DNA of 64,000 nt from Apium graveolens (Eukaryota; Streptophyta; Magnoliopsida; Apiales; Apiaceae), in NCBI RefSeq assembly GCF_009905375.1, contig NC_133649.1:238046201-238110200 (forward strand), written 5' to 3'. Below, one piece after another: positions 36,561 to 47,684 of the stretch. The position numbers and the translations under genes were made by a program. The notes under the pieces were generated by a model that was not told the DNA's origin, searched no databases, and saw only the letters and a program-made list of their open reading frames with translations. Position 1 is the stretch's first letter; each line of letters opens with the position of its first letter.

Positions 36561-37313
36561 GATAAGCAAAAGCTATAATGCTAGAAGTTATGATGAGAGC
36601 CTGTGCAATAGACTTGAAAGAATTTGGAATGATCACTTAACACAGATTATGTTTTCTTATGACAATAGATCGTATGTCAGTATCGAGATGTCGCCTTATG
36701 AGATCCTTGAGGGAACACAATGTCGATCTCCCTTATGCTAGGATGAAGTTGCAGAGAGCAAGATGCTCGGACTAGCAGTGGTCCAAAGGACCAGGGATAT
36801 AATAGATCTAATCAGAGGACGGCTGGTAGTAGCCCCAGATGGACATAAGAAGTATGTTGATTTGACACGAAAGGACAAAGAGTAGGAAGTAGGGGACCTA
36901 GTGCAGTTATAGGTATTCCCTTGGAAAGGATGGATGAGGTTCGGAAAGAAAGGAAAGCTAAGCCCACGAATTGTTGGACCCCTTGAGGTATTAAGACGTA
37001 TTGGGAAGTTAGCATATAAGCTAGCCCTACCCCCGAACATGTAGCAAGTTCATAACGTGTTCCACGCATCAATGTTAAGGAAGTGTAATCCGGAAGCCAG
37101 ATATATAGGGGCATATGTGCGCATCGACATGCAACCAGACGTAACCTATATGGAGCAACCAGGAAGGGTTATAGATCTAAAAGGAACAAGTGCTTAGGAG
37201 AAGGGTTATCAAACTAGTCAGAGTTTAGTGGTAGAACCATAATGAGGAGAATTGACTTGAGAGTTAGAAAGTGCAATGCTAAGAAAGTATCCATATTGAT
37301 TTTTTATCTGATT
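36561..37313 (+). pseudogene. Gypsy integrase C-terminus of element D
   Basis: Broken frames on the plus strand give RACAIDL, a MFSYDNRSYVSI relic, MSPYEIL, the CRSPLCWDE relic, [63 protein letters not shown] and a chromodomain-like NHNEEN-TWELE-AMLRKYPY ending near 37290. These match the end of Gypsy pol as in B. Two minus-strand ORFs at 36738-37114 are shadows. The D integrase core is missing, presumably lost in the deletion joining A and B. Confidence 0.82.
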
Positions 37314-37329
37314 CCGGGATGGAAGAGAC
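37314..37329 (+). other. Polypurine tract of element D
   Basis: Plus strand CGGGATGGAAGAGAC immediately before LTR start TGTAATAACCCC. Confidence 0.75.
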
Positions 37330-38305
37330 TGTAATAACCCCAATTTTTGGAATTTTTGAAACACGGATGGATAGTAACTTTTGCTGATGATGCTGATTAA
37401 GGAAAATTATCAGACCACGCTATATAGGAGTACTGTTATGGAAATTCTAAGATTGTATTAGTATTCCATAAAATAAATGAGTGAATGTAAAGGTCGTTAG
37501 AATTCGAATCCGGACACTTTGATTTTTCTTGAAAATCCACCAGATACCGAAAGAATTGAGTATAAGGTAACATGATTAAAAGGATTCAAATTCAAGGATT
37601 AGAAGAGAGGATCATAAAAGGGATAATAAATATTGAGAAAGATTTAAGGGAACCCAAGTAATAAGATCCCGGATATGATCCCTCAAACAACGAACGAGAA
37701 CGAGAGTTAAGCGAACCGTAAAACAAATAAATGACCAAGGGACAAGCACATACAAGTAGAATGGGAAGGAAGCTTGCAAGAGAAGCTAAAACATGTGGTT
37801 AAAAGAGAAAGTGACATCATCAAACCATAAGGGAAAGACATGTGGCTTAGAGGTGAGGTCATCCAAGTAATGTCATCACTTTATCAAAGCAATCTCTACC
37901 AAGTATTCATTTCACAAACACCAAAATCAAAAGCAACCAAACAAACACATTTTTCTTCTTTCCCCCATCTCTTGCTCTCGGATTTTGGAAGAAAACAAGG
38001 AGGAGTTTTTCAAAAACTCAAGCTATACACCTTCAAAAATTATAAGGTTTGTTTCCTTAGCTTCCATAATTCATAACTTAGTTATGCTATAAGTTTGGAT
38101 CCAAGAATCCAAGGTTTACCTAGTTAAACAATTCCTAAAAGGTTTAGGGTGAATTGCAATTTTCAAGAACAAATTTTTGATTCTTGATTTTATTTGTAAG
38201 GACAGGGTAGCTTAAGCATAGATCAAGGCTTCCATGGGCATTCCAAGGATCTTTCATTGATTAAAAGCTTCAAGAAGGTATAGAACTTCAAACCCTAGCT
38301 TTACA

Positions 38306-38645
38306 TATCACACCCCCAACTTAAACAGCAAAATAAATATAGCTATTACATCATTTTAATGAAAAATACACAACCAAATCCAAGATCTTACAGTTTAGGG
38401 TTTGGAACAGCCCAACACTACCAACTGTTACATCTGATTACAAATACCGAGTCCTCACACAACTATTACTACTTATTCTACCTGAGCTCGAACATAAGCA
38501 TCAGCATCACAGGTCTTACGGGCAGTCTGCTTGAATATAACCATAGCTGCTAGCTGTAATATCAGGGTAAAGCAAGGAGTGAGCCAAATGCTCAACAAGT
38601 GCTAACAGTACGACACAAAACATAAATTGAGATATACTTTTAAGA
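38306..38645 (-). repeat. B-family LTR fragment inserted in the D 3' LTR
   Basis: Starts TATCACACCCCCAACTT (TG of the family changed to TA) and follows 32496-32830 closely, including AGGGTTTGGAA-AGCCCAACACTACC and the TGAGC-CAAAT-GCTCA box at 38580-38594. Cut by the N gap. Preceded by TTACA, a possible target duplication. Perhaps a solo LTR or a full element collapsed in the gap. Confidence 0.85.
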
Positions 38646-38745
38646 NNNNNNNNNNNNNNNNNNNNNNNNNNNNNNNNNNNNNNNNNNNNNNNNNNNNNNN
38701 NNNNNNNNNNNNNNNNNNNNNNNNNNNNNNNNNNNNNNNNNNNNN
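38646..38745. other. Assembly gap (100 N)
   Basis: Exactly 100 undetermined bases, the conventional size for a gap of unknown length. It falls between two different LTR families, so kilobases may be missing. Confidence 0.99.
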
Positions 38746-39861
38746 GGATTCATCCATCTACTAGTAGAAAGGTTACTTATTGGTATCTTTGCCTGATCAG
38801 CAGATATCAGGTTTATGCCAAAAATTTCTTTTCTTTCCAAATTTCTTGGATATTGCAACTCGTTCATACTTTACATGACAGAGGTTTTCAGAAATGTATG
38901 AGAGATATATAGTGGTGTATATATATCGGGACTTAATGAATATCTCGTAACTTCATTTCATTCATAATATTTCAAAGATTGATCTATTCAAGTATATCTT
39001 GTAGTCTCATCTATAGGAACTTTTGAAACTAATTATACTTGAACGGTGGTATTCAGTAGTATTTGGAAAAGATAAGTATATTGGCAGTATCTTGTAACTT
39101 CATCTTTTTAAACTTATATCTCGTAAATGATTATCTTATGCATGTCAAAGATTTTCAGAAAAACGTTGAGACAAGGTATATATTGAGATCACCTTGCAAC
39201 GATAGTTTTATATAGTTATAAACTGGAACTCTGTATCTTTCATGGAAGAGGACTTCCAAGATTTTGAAAAGTATATATGTAGATACTGAATATTTTGGCG
39301 ACTAAACCTCGCATTAAGATATCAAACTTGGTTCCTTTCTTTTGACCAAGACTTTCATGAGTACTAGAGAAGGCTCATATATTGTTAAATCATTATACAT
39401 ATTATTTGGTGGGCCTGCTGCTCACCCTTGCTTTCTTCTTTCATCACACAACAACAGATAGAAAAGATGAACAGGACCAAGCTCCCAATTCGCGAGCGGA
39501 TAGGAAATATTCCGCAGTTTCCTATAGGCATTGATGTCGCTGTAGCTGAGGTAGGAACTACCAATAGGCTAGGCTTCAACTTTTGATGTACCAGATTATG
39601 TATATTATGAATGTAATAATGGCAAAGAAATGTAAATTTATTCAGAAACCCTTTTAAGGTGTAATGGCAAATAATTGTGGAATAAAATGACTCGTGTTAT
39701 TTTTGGATATTCATCTCTGAGACTATAACTTGTGGTGTGTGTGTTTATTGTGGGGTCACAGTACAGAGTAGTTGATTATTTATTAAGATTGGGTGTTATT
39801 AAGGGAAATGGAACTCGTGACAACCTGGATCCCCGACCCCGGATTCGGGGGTGTTACAAAT

Positions 39862-42195
39862 TATTAGGTCCTGAAGTATCGCAAAAGAGGGGGGTTGAAT
39901 ACAATACTTATTAAATTAAAAAATTCTTTCAAATATTTTACGGATATATAATTTAGTGTTCGGCTAGTGATTTTGTGTTCTTGAGGTGAATAATATTTGA
40001 CACAATAAAATAAGAAACACAAGATATTCGGGGAAATATATATTCATATATAAATCTGCGAGGGTGTTGCTACACTCCGGTAAATAAATTAACCAGCTAC
40101 AATCTAAGAACAACAAAGTTCCTAGATACTACAAAGATCAACAAATTAAATCCTATACAATGATCTAGCTTTTGTTTGTCTAAAGATTTAATTACCGGAT
40201 AATGTCTGTAATAGCACCTATTAATATACAAGATTTAAATCGGGCATAATAACATTACTCCAGTGAGATTAACGGATATAGATTCCGGCGTGTATCTCCC
40301 CTGTCTCTCTTTGTTTCAAATCTTCAGCTCTTTAGGAGAGAAGATGAACAGAACAATATAAACTGAATTATTGAATCTGGTCTGCTGCCGAGTGTAGACT
40401 TATATCAATTCAAATATGTGGCTAAAAATGAACCACATAAATTTATTGATTGTACAATAAAATTATGGCTGAGGAGCTAGTTGCGACTTAGACTTCTTAT
40501 TTTACTTGCGACTACATGGAGGATAGCACTTAGTTTTTATTCCTTCCAAATCTTACTAGCATCCAGAAGGAGAAATGGCACTTGGTTTTATTTCCAGAAA
40601 ACTTACTTGCATTTAGGTTACCAAGGGGGAGGATTTTGATTTAGAAATATTTTGTTCCTCCATGTTACTTGCGACAACAAGTACTAGTACCTTTGTACTT
40701 GACAAAAAACACAGCTCCCTGATTTCCTTTTTTTTCTTTTTCCTTTTTTTTCTTTTATTTTTTTTCTGTTTTTGTTTTCTCTTTTTTTTTTATTTTCTTT
40801 TTCTTTTTGTTTTCTTTTTTTCCCTTTTTTTTCTTTTTATTTAAGTTTAAATCGTAACTAAATTAATTAAAAATAAATTTAAATATAACTTATATTAATA
40901 ACTAATTTAGATTTATAAAATAAACTTATTTAAAGTTTATAAAATAAATTATTTTAATTTTATTAAATAAATTATATTAAAGTCCATTAAATAAATTTAT
41001 TTAAGTTAACAGTTAAACAAACTAGGGCAATTCATTAAATTGTTTAGCTATATACCATGCGCACCTCTTCTCGTACTTTTACAGATAAACGTTCAATCCA
41101 AGTACGTTCCTCAACTTAACAATTCTTCTATAAATAATACTCAGACTCCTTTCCCGAGTTGTTGACGCCTATTGCAACTGGTCTGGTTCACAGACGACTA
41201 ACTCCGATTCAAGTCTTCGTATTATAGCCTTAATTACATTGTTAAGTTTGCAACAACTTTATCGCTTCAGACACTGAGTGTCAATAAATAAATGTATTTT
41301 CACTGAAATCCTTTCTGGTACTTTAGACAATGTCTTCATTTCTACTACAATCTTGAATACTTCATTCACTATTCTCACTGACGTTTGAACATATAAGTGA
41401 ACTCCTGGCAGTGAGTATAACTTCAAGACTGTAGATGTCTTCTTTAACCTCTATCTTTTACCATGTCTTCAATTCTTCATATTTCTATGCTTCAAACATT
41501 GTCTATCTTCAATCAATGCCAATACACTGAAATCTTACGGTGGCACTTGTAAATGAATCTTCATCATTTCTGAAACCCTGAAAGTCTTTAACCTTTATTC
41601 TTTACTGAGGCATGAACATATTAATGAACTTCTTTCAGTGACCTTTAGACAGACTTCAAGCCTTCTTCCAATCTTTTGATTCTTTGTATTTGCCTTGTTT
41701 TTATTTCTTCCCGATTTCTTGTGTAGACGTAGTATTATTAACTTGTCTTCTTCTAGTGTTGAGTTATCACGCAACTGTTCATACAGCTACGCAGTCTCAC
41801 CAATAATCATACACCTCTTAGGGAGTGAGGACCTTGGTATTGCTATCCAAAATTGTGACATAATCTTCCCTAAATCTTCCCAAGGCCTCATCCATATCTA
41901 TGCTGATTTTTTTTGACAACTAGGGATCTACATTCCCATTATGTTCAGCTTTATATGCAAGTTTAGTCTGTTGATCTTAACATCTTCTTTATAGGACAAT
42001 AAAATTGTCTTATAGTCTTGACTAGAGGTAATAGTTGCGAGTAGTTGTTGGGTTATGTTGGCAAGGCCTGCAAGCTGGTCTACAAGGAGATCATTCATGG
42101 TTATTGGCTGAGTTTGAGCATCTTGTAGTCATTGAGAGATGAGGTGTGAGGGTTGTGATGATGTAGAGGGTTGGTTGATGTCTAGTGAGGAATGT
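39862..42195 (-). mobile_element. 3' end of a third Sirevirus-like Copia element (G)
   Basis: Plus strand begins TATTAGGTCC...AGAGGGGGGTTGAAT (39862-39900), the same inner-end arrangement as the LTRs of L and A, with TG changed to TA. The LTR occupies the left part; I cannot place its other end. Between about 41300 and 41900 are loosely repeated CTTCA...TCACTGA-type stretches as in the LTR of A. The minus-strand frame near 42140-41950 reads a hydrophilic coil-like stretch (LVDQLAGLANITQQLL, TILLSYKEDVKINRL) that could be the tail of an env-like region. TTGCGAC motifs occur at about 40470, 40505, 40670 and 42034. Right edge is an abrupt join to the gag of F. Confidence 0.6.
40716..40850 (+). 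repeat. Pyrimidine tract (T-rich, CTTTTT units)
   Basis: About 130 bases almost purely T with single C or G interruptions, within the LTR of G. The ORF 40662-40844 is an artefact of this low-complexity run. Confidence 0.95.
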
Positions 42196-43035
42196 GGAAT
42201 TCTGAAAACGATTGCCTTGTCCTCCATTTCCTGATTGTGGTCTCTTGAATCCCACATTCCTATTACCCTGAAATCCTGGCCTTTTGTTGAAACGGCCCTG
42301 AAAATTACTTGACTGCTGACCTCCCTCTGAGGTTTCCATTTTCCTTTTCTTCCCATCATTTCCTTTCTGAGACATATCACTCCTACTCTCAATCACCATT
42401 GCCTTCTGAACCATTGCCACATATGAAGTCAACTCAAACATGGCCACTCTGTTCTGAATCCAAAACTTCAATCCCTGTTCAAATCTTCTGGCTTTCTTTT
42501 CATCTGTATCAACCTGGTCTGGCACGAACCTTGCTAACTCAGTAAACTTAGCCTCGTACTCAGCCACAGTAAGATCACCCTGGGTCAGGTTCAAGAACTT
42601 AATCTCCATTTGATTCTTCATATACCTCGGGAAATATTTCTCCAGGAACAACTCTGTGAATCTCTCCCAAGTTATAAACTCACCTCCTTCCAATGCTCGC
42701 GTGGATTCCCACCAATAGTTCACCTCGCCCTTCAAAAAGTAACTTGCAAACTTGGTCTTCTGCTCAGCTCCTGCTCCGACCAATTCAAAAGCCTTTTCCA
42801 TTTCCTTGAGCCATGCATTGGCTTCCACAGGATCAGCACTTCCCTTGAACTCAGGTGGCTTCACTGCTTGAAACTGCTTAAAAGTCACTACAGATGGTGC
42901 TGCTCGCTGCTGCTGTTGCTGCTGCGTAAGATGTAACATCTGCTGCTGCATCAGTCCCAACATCTGGATAATCGCTGGATCTGTACGGCTCTCGGTACTA
43001 CCCTCTCCTGAATTATTCCTTCTCTTTGGTGCCAT
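42196..43035 (-). pseudogene. gag: Gypsy gag of element F, C-terminally truncated
   Basis: ATG at 43035-43033 begins MAPKRRNNSGEGSTES; about 280 codons are open. It has a Gln run (near residue 40), the retrotransposon gag domain with TFKQFQAVKPPEFKGSADP, WLKEMEKAFELVGAG, YFLKGEVNYWWES, LFLEKYFPRYMKNQMEIKFLNL and RRFEQGLKFWIQNRVAMFEL, then a basic Gly/Asn/Arg/Gln-rich tail. It should continue into CCHC knuckles but instead runs into unrelated sequence near 42195, so protease and pol are missing. Closely similar to the gag of H (KYFP, WLKEMEKAF blocks). Confidence 0.88.
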
Positions 43036-43482
43036 TATTCTGGTAAGAAACAAGCAACATATATAATAATCTGTCAAGCATTGTGTCAAATATGTAGCAA
43101 TTCTTTAACATATTAAAGTTCGCAAACACTATCTCTTCTCCAAAATATCATAAACTTGCTACCATATTAACACAAGCGACATGATTATCACATAATCCTG
43201 CTTATTATCTCGAGAATAATAACATAAAGAAAATTTACTCCGAATTATCCAAACCTTATAAATCCTTACTTAAAATCTCAACTAAACCAACAAAATAACA
43301 GGGCAATGACACAAGGCCTGAGGCTAAACACAAAACAGGAAACCTAAACAACTTAACTATAACCCAGCCCAACATCCTAAATTTAATCCTATAAAAGCTA
43401 AATTACACGCGCCTATCTTATGTGATCTTCCTATGACTCATCTATGACAATCCTACGCCTGTTTCAGTGACCATAACCTGTA
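43036..43482 (-). other. Leader of element F
   Basis: Untranslated region between primer site and gag; no open frame or recognisable feature. Confidence 0.7.
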
Positions 43483-43494
43483 GCTCTGATACCA
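43483..43494 (-). other. Primer binding site, initiator tRNA-Met (element F)
   Basis: Minus strand TGGTATCAGAGC, three bases from the LTR end at 43498. Confidence 0.93.
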
Positions 43495-43497
43495 ACC

Positions 43498-46400
43498 TGT
43501 GACGCCCTCCAAACCCGGGGTCTAGATTTGGGGGTCACTCGCCAATAAACTAAAATAAAATAATCACAGCGGAATAATAAAATAAATACGACCCCTTTAC
43601 CTGCACTGGATCGATCACAGGTTATAGTATGGAACAGGCACTACTACAAATCAAGTGTTATTACAAACCATAGTCTAATTAGTTTTACAACTTATTCAAA
43701 TTTTATTACAAACCTCTAGACTAATTAAGTATCCCAAACTGTCTACCTGGAAACACACCAACTATTTACAAACACATAACCTCTGGTCAGACCTGGAACT
43801 TAAGCTTGCCCTGGCCTAGCTGAAAGAATCAAGATAAGAAACAAGTATGAGCGAAAGAAATGCTCAGCAAGTAGTAAATAGTTTATGATTTGGAATAACA
43901 ACAGTATATCTGATGAACAAAACCAACTACAATAACTGAACAGTATCAAAACTGATATAAATTTGATAATAAACAACATTTGCAATATATTATGTTTTGG
44001 GATTGGAATCCTCGAACGACGGTGTGTTGCCGCCGGTGATCAGCCGCGGAGCAACACCGGTATGCCGAAGCATATCCAACTAAACAAAAGGTACCCAAGG
44101 CACATATTGGCCTAGCAAGGTGTTATATCCTGTATAACACATAGCTCACACTGGACCGCCGCCACGGCCTCTTACGCAACCATCCAACCCATAAAACCAT
44201 TTTCCATCAAAGGAGTCGAATCAAATGACATCCTTAACCACATAACTTCCCATTTCTCATGGTCCGGAGTTTTCTCAACAACCAATGGCGAAATAACCAG
44301 AACAATTAGTTATTCGCTAGTCCTAATTTAAAGCTTCACTGTATAGAGTAAGTTATAGCGAAATGTAAAAATATTTAACTATTCTGAACTTAGAATAGTA
44401 GAGAAATTAAAAGGATAAATTTAGAGTCAATAACACTTGAATGGTATGTGAACATATAAATATTTGCATAATAAGATTCAAAATAAACGTCACTGGAACA
44501 ATAAGTGAAGTTAGGGTACTTGCCTGGTATGCTCAATAACCTCTTATTTTAACTCTGTTTCTATCTGCTGGCTACTATCTCCGTCTAACACTTGACTGCG
44601 CTCCTTGCTACTCGATTCTATAAACAAAAGGACTATCTTAATTGACAGATCTAAACTCAATCGACGTAACTATACGTCTTGACATCTACCCGATCGTTTA
44701 TAACTAGCATGGCATTTTAAAATTATAACAGATAGCATGTATATCACGTAACATGTAATCATGGCATTTATATAACACGTACTCACATATTTTATGTAAC
44801 ACATAAGTCAAATCATTAAGGGGTACGTCTCAGTGCGTTCAGAATGAAAATCAGTTCAATATTAGCATTTACCGATCAAATACCGACTTAAGCTGATACA
44901 CAAATCAAATGAGATTGCAATATAACAGAAATTAGGTCTCAAAAGTATTTTTATTGGAAGCGCAATATTTTTCTGAGTCTGTACGCGTTCGTTTTGTATT
45001 AAACGGACGAACGGTTTAATTATTATGAATAAAATAAGAAATAAATAGATTTAAATCAATTAATAATAATATTAATTGATTTTTAAATACCAAAATATAA
45101 TTTTTAAAACCTTAAAGAATTTAAAATAATTAAGAAAATAATTTTTAGAATTTAAAATAATTATTAAATGATTTTTGAAATTAAATAAATGATTTTCAAA
45201 AATAGAAAATGAATTTTTTTAAAATAAATAAAACAGAAAATCCCACAAACAAGTTTTGAAGCTGGGTTTTGGGAAATAAGGATCAAAACCGGGCCAGGGT
45301 ATTGGGTTTTCGGGTCCTGCAAGAACCCTAACCGGGTCGGGTCAAAACCCGCCGGAAACTGGGGTTAAACCCAGAATCCGGTAGGTTCTGCCGGACTCCG
45401 GCCAGCCCAAGAACACTCTGGTTCACCCTGATTTCGAGGCCAAACAAGCCTAATTCGTTCTATAATAGGATTATCAACCCAGCAACCATAACCCTTCCCC
45501 AGTTCATCTTCTCCGGCCATTAAACAGTTAAAATCCGGCGAACTCGTCGGTTTTCCGGCGAGCTGCCCAGCAACCACCAAACTCAACATCATATAACTAA
45601 AAACGAAGCTTGTAATCACAGTAATCCATTCATGTATTCACCAACATCAAATCATCAACAAAAATAACGGAAAATTTAATCGAAAATTCGACTTCCCAAA
45701 TTGAATTCGAACTACCAATCTAAGTAATCGTTTGATACGTTTATATATACAAATAAGTTCAAAATCATCTCAGGAATCTATTTAAACTATCAAATCAAAC
45801 AGAAAATCATCACAGATGAAGTACCCAATTCGAGTTCATATCGACGAAAATGAAAATCGCAAAATACCCAACCTTAGGTTGATATTCTGGTACCGAATTG
45901 AAGAGGAAACTCAGGGCTTTGATATGGGATCAATATCGGAACGAACGGATCAGAAATCAGTAGTCAATCAGTCGATTTGGCTCAAGAACGAACCCTAGAA
46001 CCCTAAATCCCCAATTTTGATTTTTCCTAAATTTTGGTTTTATTTTTAATAATTTCTAAAATAAAAATAAATAAAATACAATAAATCTGCTATTTATACT
46101 TATAACAAATTATATCCCCAAAATTATTCAAGGGTGTTTTTATACCTAAATTATAATAATTAAGCCCCAAAATAATAATTACGGGGAATAATTTTAAAAT
46201 TGATAAAATATAAAATTAATGTCAAAATTTCCCAAAAATTGCGAATAATTCGAAAATACAAAAATAATGGGTATTTGAAATACGAATAATTTTATAAAAA
46301 TGAAAACGCGGATTTTGTGGGGTTTGATGTCCCGGTGGGGTCCCGGTCCGTTGATTTTTGAAAAACGGAACGATCCCTAAATTACCAGAAAATCCCGAAA

Positions 46401-46667
46401 ACACGTAAAATACAATCACACGTATAAAATCGAATAAAACAGGTATCCTAATGAAGATGCTGATAATTACGCGTCCCGATTGCAGATAGATTCATATAAT
46501 TGCAGTTTAAGCATATTTTAATCAACCGAAAAATTTTCTGGCCCGTACAGAAACATACATAACAGTTATAACATCTCATATCATAGCAACAATTACTTTA
46601 AATTTATAAAACACACAATATTTATTTATTTAACATTTAATATTCACATAATTTTCCGGATATTACA
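43498..46667 (-). repeat. 5' LTR of Gypsy element F (3170 bp)
   Basis: Plus-strand ends TGTGACGCCCTCCAAACCC (43498) and CGGATATTACA (46667); canonical. Five bases after it are AAACT (46668-46672), the presumed duplication. Hairpin box TGAGC-N9-GCTCA at 43848-43866. A block with GGGTTTTCGGGTCCTGC and CCGGCGAACTCGTCGG near 45300-45560 has a counterpart in J near 63360-63450. ORFs inside (43800-43985, 45365-45619, 45816-45998, 46222-46419) are unsupported. Confidence 0.9.
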
Positions 46668-47524
46668 AAACTGTGGCGCGGAGCCGTGCTAGAAAGGGGA
46701 ACTATGATATGTGTGTCACATTGATATACAACTTTATAATTATTGAGTTATTAATCCTGCGCGTAATAATGAGATAATTATATAATTAAGATTAACAAAA
46801 ACATATAATAAATAAAGTAACGAAATAAAATCTGATGACAAAACAAAAATATAAAATCAGTAACTGAATTAACAAAAAAAGGAAAAAAATACTTAATTGT
46901 AATAGAATCTTTAACAAATCTGAAAGAACCAATAACAGTTAAGTCGTCTAGCCTTCGAGAAACCTATAATATTCTTGAAGAGATTATTACTCCACTTACG
47001 CTGTGTTGGATAGGGTTGCAGCAATATCACTTCCAAGATAAAACAGCACAGAGCACTCCATTCACAGTCACGTAATGCTCAACCGTGACATGTAACTCAG
47101 TTCGCCCAGAAAATCTAAGATCTACATAATGTGGAGGAGAGAATAAGAGAGAAAGCATCTAGGGTTTCACAAGTCTCTGATGTGTGTATATTTTTTTGAA
47201 ATGCTCAGTTCTGTATATAATACAAAATAAAATGTAATTGAAAATATTCATTAATTAAAATAAATATTCTGACTTAATATCCATTTAGTAGAATATATCT
47301 CAGAATCAGAAACATAACAGTCAATATCAGTGTTTGTCAAATCTTGATACAGATAGCCCATCAGTATTTACCAACAACAAATCCTGATTCAGGAGAGTTT
47401 GTAAATCCCGATCAGCAAATATTGATATAACGTGTTACACAAACACAATATTCATATTAAAACAATATAAAAAGTCAGTAAACATTTTAATTAAACAAGC
47501 AGTAAAATTCCTCGCTCAGGTAGC

Positions 47525-47538
47525 CTCGCGTACGCGAG
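47525..47538. repeat. Perfect 14-bp palindrome CTCGCGTACGCGAG
   Basis: Self-complementary without a spacer, rich in CpG, inside the GC-rich block. Meaning unknown. Confidence 0.95.
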
Positions 47539-47679
47539 ACGCCGAGACATTCGCCCAAATCGCCTTTCGACCTGGCTAGGTCCGACCCGTGTCATAACGT
47601 GGCGAGGCGGCGGCACGCGCGCACGGTACGCAATACACGCATGCGCGCGCGACACACAATAACACCATGCACACCAACA

Positions 47680-47684
47680 TGTCT
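47680..47684. repeat. Target site duplication TGTCT, left copy (solo LTR E)
   Basis: TGTCT precedes TATAACGACTCG and is repeated at 50634-50638 after GGCCGTCACA. Confidence 0.85.

Larger units (their letters stand above)
37330..39858 (+). repeat. 3' LTR of element D, with insertion and assembly gap
   Basis: Begins TGTAATAACCCCAATTTTTG after the polypurine tract and ends CGGGGGTGTTACA at 39858, the same end as the 5' LTR at 9519. Its second half (38746-39858) aligns with 8385-9519. A piece of a B-type LTR starts at 38306 and the 100-N gap follows, so the LTR length is not known. ORFs 37840-38076 and 39732-39914 lie in the LTR and have no support. Confidence 0.85.
46668..47684. other. Unclassified flanking sequence, possibly an LTR remnant
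   Basis: No coding frame. AT-rich to about 47500, then a GC-rich block (47515-47660) with CpG-rich runs such as GCATGCGCGCGCGAC. It continues after the E solo LTR at 50634. On that side a TATATAAAA and a GTGGGATAAAACC motif follow, so the split unit may be an old LTR with promoter elements, but I cannot assign it. Confidence 0.4.

Noticed and set aside
40662..40844. Phe-rich 60-codon ORF
   Set aside because: Translation of a T-rich low-complexity tract.
42091..42195. Last ~35 codons of the F gag frame as genuine gag
   Set aside because: They follow an abrupt change of composition, lack the expected zinc knuckles, and another frame continues better through the G region.
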